A stretch of DNA of 64,000 nt. Source: Paenibacillus marchantiophytorum (lineage in GTDB: Bacteria; Bacillota; Bacilli; Paenibacillales; NBRC-103111). The stretch covers positions 183,690-247,689 of the forward strand of contig NZ_BMHE01000006.1 of NCBI RefSeq assembly GCF_014640555.1, read 5' to 3'. How positions within the stretch are numbered: position 1 is the first letter of the stretch; every line of letters starts with the position of its first letter. Positions 1 to 8,600 of this stretch are shown piece after piece. The notes beneath the pieces are model-generated. The model did not search any database, was not told the DNA's origin, and saw nothing but the letters and a program-made list of their open reading frames with translations. The translations under genes and the position numbers were made by a program.

Positions 1-1
1 G

Positions 2-511
2 CTAGCTTCCAATGGATTACTGAACGTGTTATTGATGCACTTAGGCGTTCAAGATCCAATCCTATTCTTGGGAAGTAATTTCTGGTTCCGTCCGATCCTT
101 GTCCTTTCTGACGTCTGGAAAGAATTCGGCTTTGCCGCGATCGTGTACTTAGCCGCGCTGACGAATATTAATCCATCGCTCTATGAGGCTGCTGACATGG
201 ATGGCGCTACACGGATGCAGAAAATAAAATATATTAGTCTTCCAGGTATTCAAACGACCGTTGTCCTTCTGGCTACATTAAGTCTGCAAAGCGTGATGAA
301 TGCTGGGTTTGACCAAGTGTTCAATCTGTATAATCCCGTCGTTCAACCCACAGGTGATATTATCGATACGTATGTCTATCGGGTGAGCTTCGAACAAGTA
401 AACTACGAAATCGGTACCGCGGTTGGTCTTTTCAAATCCGTAATTAGCTTATTCCTTATCGTTACAGCTTATAAATTAGCATCTAAGTTTGCGGGATATC
501 GCATCTTTTAG
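2..511 (+). CDS. LplB-type ABC sugar permease, 5' end cut by window
   Basis: C-terminal part of a binding-protein-dependent sugar permease. The frame is open from base 2, so the gene begins upstream; the Met at base 26 is internal. The cytoplasmic EAA loop that contacts the ATPase is clear (SLYEAADMDGATRMQK, followed by a SLPGI segment), as are later membrane segments and a C-terminus like that of LplB/YteP proteins. It is followed after 15 bp by a second permease, so the two form one heterodimeric importer. The binding protein and possibly further genes lie outside the window. The substrate cannot be read from the sequence; relatives carry oligosaccharides from pectin or other glycans. It resembles the permease at 31156, which has the same YEAA-x-DGA-R-QK pattern. 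Confidence 0.9.
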   Translation, partial: LASNGLLNVLLMHLGVQDPILFLGSNFWFRPILVLSDVWKEFGFAAIVYLAALTNINPSLYEAADMDGATRMQKIKYISLPGIQTTVVLLATLSLQSVMNAGFDQVFNLYNPVVQPTGDIIDTYVYRVSFEQVNYEIGTAVGLFKSVISLFLIVTAYKLASKFAGYRIF

Positions 512-526
512 CGGGAGGGACACTCA

Positions 527-1411
527 ATGACTGCCTCAATAAGAAAGAAATACACGACATTTGACTATGTGGTCATAATGGGCATGATTGTGATTATGCT
601 GCTGTCCATTTCACCTTTACTTCATACCCTCTCGGTTTCCTTGAGTTCTTCGGCCAAAGCGGAGGGAGGACTCGTATCCCTATTTCCAAGAGATATGACG
701 ATTCATTCCTATATCAGCATACTGAAGGATAAGCAGTTTTTTAAATCAGCATGGATCTCCATTCAACGAGTTGTGTATACAACGGGGTTAAGCTTCATCA
801 TTACCTTATTGCTTGCGTTTCCGCTTTCCCGAACTTCGAAGCAGTTTGCGCTGCGCAATCCTTTCATGTGGCTGCTCATCATTTGTATGTTATTTAATGG
901 GGGACTCGTTCCTTTCTATATGATCGTAAATAAGCTTGGCTTATTCAACAGCATGGCGGCACTTGTCCTTCCTTCTGTCGTTAACGTATTTAATACAATC
1001 CTCGTCATCAACTTCTTCCGGAGTATTCCCAAAGAGCTGGAAGAATCAGCGGAGATGGATGGGGCCAATCCTTGGCAGCTCCTGTTCAAAATATTGCTGC
1101 CACTGTCCATGCCCGTTCTAGCAACGGTGTCTTTATTCACTATCGTAACAACATGGAATGAGTATTTAAACGGGCTTTTGTTCATTCAAGATTTGAGCCG
1201 GATGCCGCTGCAGACGTATTTGCAATCGATCTTCATCCAAATTGATCCGAGCCGGATGTCGAGCCAAGACCTGATCGAAGCCAGCCTTGTGTCCAATAAA
1301 ACACTAAACGCAGCTAAAATTGTTGTTTCTTTGATTCCAATTATTGCGATCTATCCATTTATGCAAAGATATTTTATTCATGGCATTATGATGGGCTCTG
1401 TGAAAGAGTAG
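527..1411 (+). CDS. LplC/YtcP-type ABC sugar permease
   Basis: 294-residue inner-membrane permease, the usual length for the MalG/LplC class. It has six predicted membrane segments, beginning near residues 13-33. The EAA loop reads EESAEMDGANPWQLLFKI, followed by LPLSMP. The C-terminus MMGSVKE is typical of this subfamily (compare LIGSVKG in the gene at 32152). A GGGAGG ribosome site lies just before the ATG. It pairs with the upstream permease as the second half of the membrane channel. No ATPase gene follows, as expected for importers that share an MsmX-like ATPase. Function as a sugar importer subunit is secure by family; the substrate is unknown. Confidence 0.93.
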   Translation: MTASIRKKYTTFDYVVIMGMIVIMLLSISPLLHTLSVSLSSSAKAEGGLVSLFPRDMTIHSYISILKDKQFFKSAWISIQRVVYTTGLSFIITLLLAFPLSRTSKQFALRNPFMWLLIICMLFNGGLVPFYMIVNKLGLFNSMAALVLPSVVNVFNTILVINFFRSIPKELEESAEMDGANPWQLLFKILLPLSMPVLATVSLFTIVTTWNEYLNGLLFIQDLSRMPLQTYLQSIFIQIDPSRMSSQDLIEASLVSNKTLNAAKIVVSLIPIIAIYPFMQRYFIHGIMMGSVKE

Positions 1412-1469
1412 GATTCTCTGAGGCTGATTCACCTCTACCAGGACTAGTTGTATGGAAAAGGTTCTAGAT

Positions 1470-1495
1470 AAACAGTATACTAGTTATAACTGTTT
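1470..1495. promoter_or_regulatory. Inverted repeat upstream of XRE-cupin regulator
   Basis: Arms AAACAGT and ACTGTTT flank a 12-bp centre containing CTAG. The element ends about 20 bp before the start codon of the XRE-cupin gene, so it is a candidate autoregulatory operator. This rests on symmetry and position only. Confidence 0.4.
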
Positions 1496-1515
1496 CTGGT
1501 TGAGGTGAATATCAA

Positions 1516-2082
1516 ATGGATGAAATCGATGATTCAAAACAACTTGTACTTCAAATCGGCGGTGCCATGAAAAAGTACAGAAAAGAAAAAAACATGAGTT
1601 TAGAGGACTTAGCGGAATTAACGGGGGTAAGCAAACTTACTCTGGGGAATATCGAACGTGGTGAGACAAATCCAACTTTGGGGATTATATGGAAAATTTC
1701 AAAAGGCATATCTTTACCGCTATTGGCTTTGTTCAAATCAGAAGACCCTGTTAGTTTGTATCGGGCAGGCGAAGGACTGCGGTTTTCTAATGATCAAAAA
1801 AATTGGACCATTGAACCCGTCTTTAAAAACGCAAGCAGCGATATTGAAATGTGTCGGGCTTACTTGCAGCCGAATAGCTCGTATCACCCTGAAGGTCATC
1901 ATGTGAATACAACTGAAATCGCGACAGTAATGACGGGTTCCATTGAAATTCAAGTCAATGGAGAGATTTACACATTGAATCAATATGATACGATCAGTTT
2001 TCGTGCAGATTGTCCTCACTCTTATACCAATCATACGAATAGCGAAACAGTGCTCCATATATCCTTAAAGTATGGTTTCTAA
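1516..2082 (+). CDS. XRE-family regulator with C-terminal cupin domain
   Basis: 188 residues. A helix-turn-helix domain covers about residues 14-70 (SLEDLAELTGVSKLTLGNIE), followed by a small cupin at about 105-185 with the HHVNTTEIATVMTG and DTISFRADCPHSYTNHT strands that usually hold the ligand or metal. This architecture is common in one-component regulators of small-molecule metabolism or efflux; the inducer cannot be predicted. A GAGGTGAA ribosome site precedes the ATG. The gene stands alone, with a strong terminator at 2106. An inverted repeat just upstream suggests autoregulation. Domain assignment is confident; the target is unknown. The neighbouring MFS fragment could be the remains of a former target gene. 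Confidence 0.9.
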   Translation: MDEIDDSKQLVLQIGGAMKKYRKEKNMSLEDLAELTGVSKLTLGNIERGETNPTLGIIWKISKGISLPLLALFKSEDPVSLYRAGEGLRFSNDQKNWTIEPVFKNASSDIEMCRAYLQPNSSYHPEGHHVNTTEIATVMTGSIEIQVNGEIYTLNQYDTISFRADCPHSYTNHTNSETVLHISLKYGF

Positions 2083-2105
2083 AAGTGACAAATTCCACTT
2101 CTTAC

Positions 2106-2152
2106 ATACAACTCCGAATTCCATGGCGGGAATTTAGAGTTGTATTTTTTTG
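2106..2152 (+). terminator. Rho-independent terminator after XRE-cupin gene
   Basis: A hairpin with outer arms TACAACTC/GAGTTGTA and inner arms AATTCC/GGAATT is followed by seven T residues. It lies directly downstream of the XRE-cupin stop codon. Confidence 0.85.
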
Positions 2153-2292
2153 GTATTCTAATACATCGTAAAATACTTATTGGTAAAATAATATATTATA
2201 ATATACTTTTATCATTCACGCGGATGTTATACGATAATTTTCAATCAGCAAGAAACAATACTACGTATGATTTCAGGAAGGAGTAATGAAGA

Positions 2293-2523
2293 ATGCCGAA
2301 CAAACAAAATAAAAAAGCTGTACCATCCTCTATAGGGCTGATAATTCTCGGCTATTTTGTTATTGCAGCTAATTTACGTGCTCCCTTGACCTCAGTCGGT
2401 CTTTTAGCGAGTCTCATCAGGGATGACGTTCGTATTTCAAAGGGATTTCCCCAATTAAGAAATCAAACGAAGCAAATAACCACGACGAGTCAGCAGATGG
2501 CTGTGAATGCTAATTTGGATTGA
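2293..2523 (+). pseudogene. Truncated MFS transporter (CynX/NimT-like) N-terminal fragment
   Basis: The first roughly 50 residues read as the start of a CynX/NimT-type major facilitator, with a first membrane segment and the family-typical stretch VIAANLRAPLTSVG followed by an I-RDD loop. After about residue 50 the similarity stops. The rest (about 26 residues, polar, no membrane character) looks like unrelated DNA joined by deletion, and a stop follows at 2521. Full-length relatives have about 400 residues and 12 membrane segments, so this cannot be a working transporter. A good ribosome site (AGGAAGGAG) is still present. Called a pseudogene on length and loss of similarity. Confidence 0.75.
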
Positions 2524-2583
2524 ATGTCGTCAAGTCCTATCGTATATTAGAAAAACAAAATACGACAAGAAGGAGAGATAAAT

Positions 2584-3402
2584 ATGTACACAATCAGCAG
2601 ATTTTCTAAGCTTTGCAAAATGAGTACGCGCATGCTGCGACACTATGACAAGGAACAACTCTTGAAGCCCATACATGTAGATGCGACGAACGGTTACAGA
2701 TATTATGATAAAGATCAATTAGAAATGGCATTGCAAATCAAGAAGTTGAGAGAATATAAGTTCTCCCTACCGGAAATTAGAGAGATTTTTCAGACAGCAG
2801 ATGAGAAATCTTTGAACGAATGGATGCTATTGAAGATACAGGAGCTATCCAACGAGATAAATTCACATCGCGAGATTATCGCAGATATGCAAGGGATAAT
2901 CGACCAGGAAGCGGATATGATACATAGAGAAGGAAGAATTTATGATGTTTTGTTCGGAAAAAGAAGCGAGATCCCTATTTTAAGCCAAAGATTACGTATT
3001 AACATTGCGGATATGGACCATTATATAGATTCTTTGTATATAGAAGCGAAGGATAATCATATTCAGCTGCTTGGTGCTCCATCTGCTATCTTTTGGGATG
3101 AAGAGTTCACTTCTGAAGAATGCGACATTGAATTGATGATCCCGATCAGTCAGGGACATGAACTAGATGCTGGAAGTCAGTGGCAAATCCAGCGACTGCC
3201 AGATAAGCTGATTGCTACTACATTACATATGGGGAGTTACGACTATATTGGCTATGCACATACGGCTATTGAGGAATGGATAGCGTGCAACGATTACGTC
3301 TTGGATGGCCCGCCTTACGAAACATATTTGAAGAGCTTGGAGTGTGACTGTTCTCTGGAGGAGTATGTGACACAAGTCTGTTTTCCAATCATGAAAAAGT
3401 AA
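2584..3402 (+). CDS. MerR-family regulator with effector-binding C-terminus
   Basis: 272 residues. The N-terminal winged helix of the MerR family is clear: TISRFSKLCKMSTRMLRHYD, then GYRYYDKDQL, then a dimerisation coiled coil at about residues 75-115 (ELSNEINSHREIIADMQGII). Residues 125-272 resemble the GyrI/BmrR-type ligand-binding fold, with a late acidic residue (AIEEW) and a final CFPIMK strand. Such proteins sense drug-like or lipophilic compounds and remodel a promoter with an overlong spacer. An AAGGAGAG ribosome site precedes the ATG. It follows the truncated MFS gene by 60 bp, and the intact gene there may have been its target. The ligand is unknown. Confidence 0.88.
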   Translation: MYTISRFSKLCKMSTRMLRHYDKEQLLKPIHVDATNGYRYYDKDQLEMALQIKKLREYKFSLPEIREIFQTADEKSLNEWMLLKIQELSNEINSHREIIADMQGIIDQEADMIHREGRIYDVLFGKRSEIPILSQRLRINIADMDHYIDSLYIEAKDNHIQLLGAPSAIFWDEEFTSEECDIELMIPISQGHELDAGSQWQIQRLPDKLIATTLHMGSYDYIGYAHTAIEEWIACNDYVLDGPPYETYLKSLECDCSLEEYVTQVCFPIMKK

Positions 3403-3491
3403 ATTCATGCCCCCCCTTGACCTTAACACAATGTCAAAGCTTAACCTATATCAGCAGCTAGAAAGCAATACGCACAGAAGGAGATTACAGA

Positions 3492-4661
3492 ATGAAGAAA
3501 ATAATGACATTGTGTTCAGGGGTGGTAGTAGTGGCTGGAATTATGATGGGGTGTACGCCGCCTCTTGCCAAAGAAGATCAGAAAGCGAATAAACAAAGCC
3601 TGAATAAGCAAAGTGAAAAGAAGCAACTCACAGGCAAATATACCATGCCTGAAGAGCATAGCAAACATGAAGGCACATGGTTGCAATGGCCGCATAATTA
3701 CACCTATGGTAAAGGCCATAAAGAAAACCTGGAAGCGATTTGGATTGAAATGACATTAGCTTTAAGTAAAGGCGAGAACGTCTATATTATGGCTTATGAT
3801 AAGAAAGAAAAGGACTATATATATGACCTTTTGCATGATGAAGGTGTAGATATTTCAAAAATAGACTTCTATATCGTCCCTACTGACGATGTATGGGCAA
3901 GAGATACAGCACCTATTTTTGTATACGACAAAGACAACAATTTGAAACTCATGGACTGGGGATTTAATGGCTGGGGTAAGAAAACTCCATTCAAGGAAGA
4001 CGCATTAATTTCAACTCAGCTTAGTAAGCAGCTAGGTATGGAACGAATTGATCTCAATGAAGTCGTGCTGGAAGGCGGCGCATTTGAGCTGGATGGTAAT
4101 GGGACATTCTTATCGACACGCAGTGCCGTAACAAATAAGAATAGAAATCCTAATTTATCTGAGGCCCAGATTAATGAGTATATCAAAGAAAACCTTGGCG
4201 CTACTAACTTTATTTGGTTAGATGGTGTACCTAATTCGGATATTACAGATTTCCATATTGATGGCTTTGCCAAATTCTATGATAAGACTACGTTGATTAC
4301 TATGAAAAAAGAAGACTTAGAGGAATGGGGTGTCAGTAATAAGGACATTACAACTCTATTGAATGCGAATGATGTATCTAACAATCCTTATAAGTATATG
4401 TACTTACCCATTACCCAAAAGAATGTCGTTCTAGAAAGTGGAAAAAAATTGGACTATAGAGGTTCATATATTAACTACTATATTGGGAATACCGTTGTAT
4501 TAGTACCGAACTACAATGATTCTCATGATAAGATAGCTAACGAGTCCATCCAAAAATTATACCCTGACCGTATAGTTATTGGAATTGATGTCAGAGAGCT
4601 TTATCAAGATGGCGGTATGATTCAATGTGTTACCCAACAACAACCTGTTAGCTTAAAGTGA
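3492..4661 (+). CDS. Exported agmatine deiminase-like lipoprotein (PAD_porph family)
   Basis: 389 residues. It starts with a lipoprotein signal (MKKIMTLCSG, then VVVAGIMMGC), giving a predicted lipid-modified Cys at about residue 21 and a polar linker. The remainder is an agmatine deiminase/peptidyl-arginine deiminase fold: EHSKHEGTWLQWPHN at the start, the DDVWARDTAP loop, EGGAFELDGNGTFLSTRS, DFHIDGFAKF, and the catalytic Cys near the end (Cys379 in GGMIQCVTQQQP; the usual family pattern is GG-IHC-TQQ). The family hydrolyses guanidino groups to citrulline-type ureido groups; agmatine is the usual substrate. Most bacterial AguA proteins are cytoplasmic, so export is unusual, and the IHC to IQC change may affect specificity. 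No putrescine-pathway gene is adjacent. Confidence 0.85.
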   Translation: MKKIMTLCSGVVVVAGIMMGCTPPLAKEDQKANKQSLNKQSEKKQLTGKYTMPEEHSKHEGTWLQWPHNYTYGKGHKENLEAIWIEMTLALSKGENVYIMAYDKKEKDYIYDLLHDEGVDISKIDFYIVPTDDVWARDTAPIFVYDKDNNLKLMDWGFNGWGKKTPFKEDALISTQLSKQLGMERIDLNEVVLEGGAFELDGNGTFLSTRSAVTNKNRNPNLSEAQINEYIKENLGATNFIWLDGVPNSDITDFHIDGFAKFYDKTTLITMKKEDLEEWGVSNKDITTLLNANDVSNNPYKYMYLPITQKNVVLESGKKLDYRGSYINYYIGNTVVLVPNYNDSHDKIANESIQKLYPDRIVIGIDVRELYQDGGMIQCVTQQQPVSLK

Positions 4662-4818
4662 GTTGCCTTATTTCTTGTTCATAACGGTTTGCAAATCTTT
4701 GGAGAGCTGTTCAAGCGAAATCATGACATTAAACCCGGTATCAGATACAGACAATAAATAGTTACGGGGCAGAATGCTTATACCATTTGTAGGACAATGA
4801 ATATAATAAATGAAATAA

Positions 4819-5682
4819 ATGAATTCGAAAGAAGTGAAGGCATTGAGAATAGAGCTTCTGTACGGGAAGAATGTGTTTCCTAAAGGTAACATTGAAGAAG
4901 GTGAATCAGTTAACTTTGTTGATGGGAAATATGATTCGAATAGGCCACTTCCTTTACAAGATCACTCGGTGAACTTTACCATGGCTTCCCACTGTTTGCA
5001 GTATGTTGACAACTTACAAACCGTGATGGAAGAGATCTATCGTGTTAGTTGCCACAAAGCGATCGTATGTATAGTTGCTCCCTATGCTCATGTAACTTCA
5101 CACATGGTGAATCCAAGATTTAAACAACAATTCAACGAGCATCTGCCTAGATATTGGACGACATATCCTGAATCAGTTCTGGATCCCGATGAGTTCATGT
5201 TATCCAGTCAGGCAAACTGGTCATTGATGGAACCCGAAGATCAAGATTCACCTTATGATTTCCGTTTGATTCGAATTGAATTCTTTTATTTCCCGCAATA
5301 TGGAAGTTTGTATGAAGAAATTGAACTTAAGCTGCTTAGACAGTCTCAATTGAATGTAGCTTATCAAATCATGTATCATCTTGTTGTGGTTAAGCAGCCG
5401 ATATCTATGGAAGAGTTGGCTTTATTAGCAACGGGAGAGCTGGAGGAACCTAATTTTGTAATAAATCAAAGAACTTCCAACCAAGAGAGGGAGGACAATG
5501 AAAGATTGTTTGAGCTGCCTTTTTTACCTGGCAGGAAAGAAACGGAGCACATCATGCCTACACCCGATCCTCCTAAACAGAAGTCCTTAAGCAAAAAAAG
5601 GGCCTCCATGAAGGGGGTTGTCAAAAAACAAACGCCAGCTTCAAGAAGGCCATTGAAAAAAAGACGATCGAGCTTGCATTAG
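4819..5682 (+). CDS. Methyltransferase-like protein with degenerate SAM motif and basic tail
   Basis: 287 residues. The middle matches class I SAM-dependent methyltransferases of the Methyltransf_11 type: RPLPLQDHSVNFTMASHCLQ, then YVDNLQTVMEEIYRV, then a VAPYAHVTSHMVNP strand/loop. The N-terminus where the glycine-rich SAM loop should be reads LRIELLYGKNVFPKG instead of an L-x-GCG-x pattern, so motif I is lost. Residues 240-287 form a very basic Lys/Arg/Ser-rich tail (KKRASMKG, KKRRSS) that could bind nucleic acid or the cell wall. The ATG at 4819 lacks a strong ribosome site. It may be an inactive paralogue or a decaying gene. It converges with the DUF11 gene, with only 8 bp between their ends. 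Confidence 0.6.
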   Translation: MNSKEVKALRIELLYGKNVFPKGNIEEGESVNFVDGKYDSNRPLPLQDHSVNFTMASHCLQYVDNLQTVMEEIYRVSCHKAIVCIVAPYAHVTSHMVNPRFKQQFNEHLPRYWTTYPESVLDPDEFMLSSQANWSLMEPEDQDSPYDFRLIRIEFFYFPQYGSLYEEIELKLLRQSQLNVAYQIMYHLVVVKQPISMEELALLATGELEEPNFVINQRTSNQEREDNERLFELPFLPGRKETEHIMPTPDPPKQKSLSKKRASMKGVVKKQTPASRRPLKKRRSSLH

Positions 5683-5690
5683 AATGCGAT

Positions 5691-8600
5691 TTATTCTTCT
5701 GACTCCGTTACAGAAATTATTGTTTTGTTGGACGCTAGGGAGCTAGGAATCTTTGTACCCTCATAAAGCAAGAATTGAAAAGACAGAATCGCTTGGTTTA
5801 CAAGCTTCTGGCTTGCTGGAAGTTTATTCACGATGACATTAAATTGAAGGGTAACTGTGGATCCAACTGCAATTGTGCCAAGTGCCAAGCCAAGTTCAAC
5901 ATCCACATTTTCAAGATAAGTGTGATTAACGGTAATACTATTTGGGAGTAAAGTGGATTCAGCCTGAAGTATATCTGTAAGCAAGGTATCTATGAGGGGC
6001 AGTTGGCTTGTGTTTTGTATGGTAATGTTGTATCCCAATATACTCCCTACTTCTACTGAGAATTCATTCTGTATGATACTCTTTCTAATTGCAATAGGTG
6101 GTGTGCGGACTGGAATACGGACAGGGTTGGATTGAGTAGTTTCACTCGTGCCACCCTGGACCGGTGTATAGACAGCTATTGCCTGATTCATAATGAAGCC
6201 TGAAGTCGGCGTACTAATGACAAGCACCTGAAAAGTTATCGTGGTAGTTTGCCCTGGTGCAAGTGCAGCAATGATTATACCTGAAGCTGGATTCATATTC
6301 GGAGCAGAAACTCCTCCAATAGTTACACTGTTCGTTACGAATCGAGTCCCTTGTGGAATTGGATCTGTCACATTAATTAGGTTTGTGGTTGCTTCACTAT
6401 TGGCTATGTTTATTGTGTAAGTAATAATTTCCCCTAGAGAGGCTTGTTGTTTATCTGCTTGTTTAGTAACGATTATATCCGGATCGATGACAGGAACAGT
6501 GACTACATTTGAAACAGTGGTACCAGTGAGGACTCGGCCATCTGGCGGTTGATATGTGAAGTTTCCTGTAGCTTGATTGACTAGATTAGTGTTGCTTATA
6601 GAAGATGTAACTTGGACTGAGAATATAACAAGAATTGTAGTGCCTGGTTGTATATTTCCTAATGGGATGCCAGCAGCAGGATCTGCTTCTGAAAAGGAGA
6701 TTCCATTAACAATAACACTGCCGGCTGCAAAGGTGGAACCTGTGGGTATTGGATCAGTCAGAGTCACATTTGCTGCAATATTTCCTTTATTTGTAACATT
6801 GAAATGATATTGTACAATACCTCCAATCTGTGTAGTGGAGCTGGAAGATGATTTAACGATCACAATTGCCGGTAAGTAAACAGGCGTGTTAAAGATATTG
6901 GACAAGGCGACAGCTGTAAAAACGCCTGAGGTGAAGTTGACAATAGCTTGATTAGAAAGAATAAGCGAGACAGGCAGAGGCGGAATGCTGTCCGAAACTT
7001 TAACTTGAAAAACAACTGTTGCGGCGTCGAATGCGTCAATTTCGCCTACGGCAATGCCAGCAGCAGGGTCAGCACTTGGGAGTGCTACCCCGTTCAGTTC
7101 GGCGCTGCCTGGTATAAACAGAGTGCCAGAGGGGACGAAGTCTGTGAGAATTATGTTGGTAATCGGTGTGGGTTCATTATTTTGGATTAGAATGGAATAA
7201 GTTATTGAATCATTGGCAACAGCATCAATAGCATCGGTGGATTTAGTCACGGTAATAATATTGTCTGCGTTAACAGGTATCGTTACGGTATTGGAAGTAA
7301 CCGACCCAGGAATAACACGCCCATCCGGAGGATTGAAGGTGTAATTTGCTGTTGCTTGATTGGTTAATAGTGGAGGATTAGGCAAATCAATTACTCTGGT
7401 TACGAAGGTCACCGTAATTGGGAAGCCGGGCTGTACAGTACCGATATGAATGCCGGTAACTGGATTCGCTCCACTCCAGTGATTACCATTGATGAGAACG
7501 CTGTTTGGAATGAAGGTTTGACCATTTGGCAAAGGATCGGTTAAAATCACATCCGCATTAAAATTGCCTGTATTGGAAACTGTGATGAAGTAGGTAATTA
7601 AATCTCCGACCGTTGCAGCAGCTTGAGATGCCGATTTGACAGATCTGATGTAGGGTTGATACACCCTTATATTAACAATATTGGATAAAGATATATCATT
7701 GAACGTTCCAGAAGTAAAGCTTACGCTAGCCTGATTGGTTAAAAAAAAGCGACTCGGTATTGGTGGGGACAAGCTCGTGACACTGACTTGGAATGAAAGG
7801 ATAGACTGGCCGTTTGCAGGAATTGTACCAATACTTACTCCTTTGGAAGGATCAGCACCAGACACTGCAATGCCGTCCACGATTACACTCCCAGGAATAA
7901 ATACAGAACCTGCAGGGATAGGGTCAGTTAAGATGACAGATGTTACAGGATCTTCATCATTATTTAGGATACTCAGAGTATAGGTTATGATATCGCCTTC
8001 CACGGCATCTGTGGCATTAGCGACTTTATTTACAGTTAAGTTAGGAGCTGAGATAGGTATGATGACTTCGTTAGAGGGTGACGTACCTGGAATAATGCGT
8101 CCGTCAGGCGGCGTAAAGGTATAGGAGGTTATACCTTGATTGGAAATTTGCTGTGTCAAGGGAAGTGTGTTGACAGTAACCTGAAACTCTACTTGTATGA
8201 CACCACCGGGTACAAGTGATCCGAGTGGAATACCAATGCTGGGATCAGCGGCAGGTTGGGATATGTTATTTATAAGTACGCTGCCAGGGACGAAGGAGGC
8301 ATTGGGGTCGATGGTATCCGTTAATGTTGCTAGAGCAGCAATATTTCCGGTGTTTCGAACCGTGAATTGATAGTTAATTGTTTGACCAACAACAGTAAAT
8401 GAGGGAGCGACGGTTTTCACAGTTGTAATAATAGGCTGATACACAGGAATGACCAATGGTTCCGAGAATGATGAAACCTCAAACGGGCCACTGGTAAAGG
8501 TAAGCTCTGCTTGATCTGTCAATTGTGGAGGATTCGGTAATGCAACAACAATTGTGCTAAATGTTATCGTGTCTGAGGCTCCTGGTGCCAGTGTGCCGAT

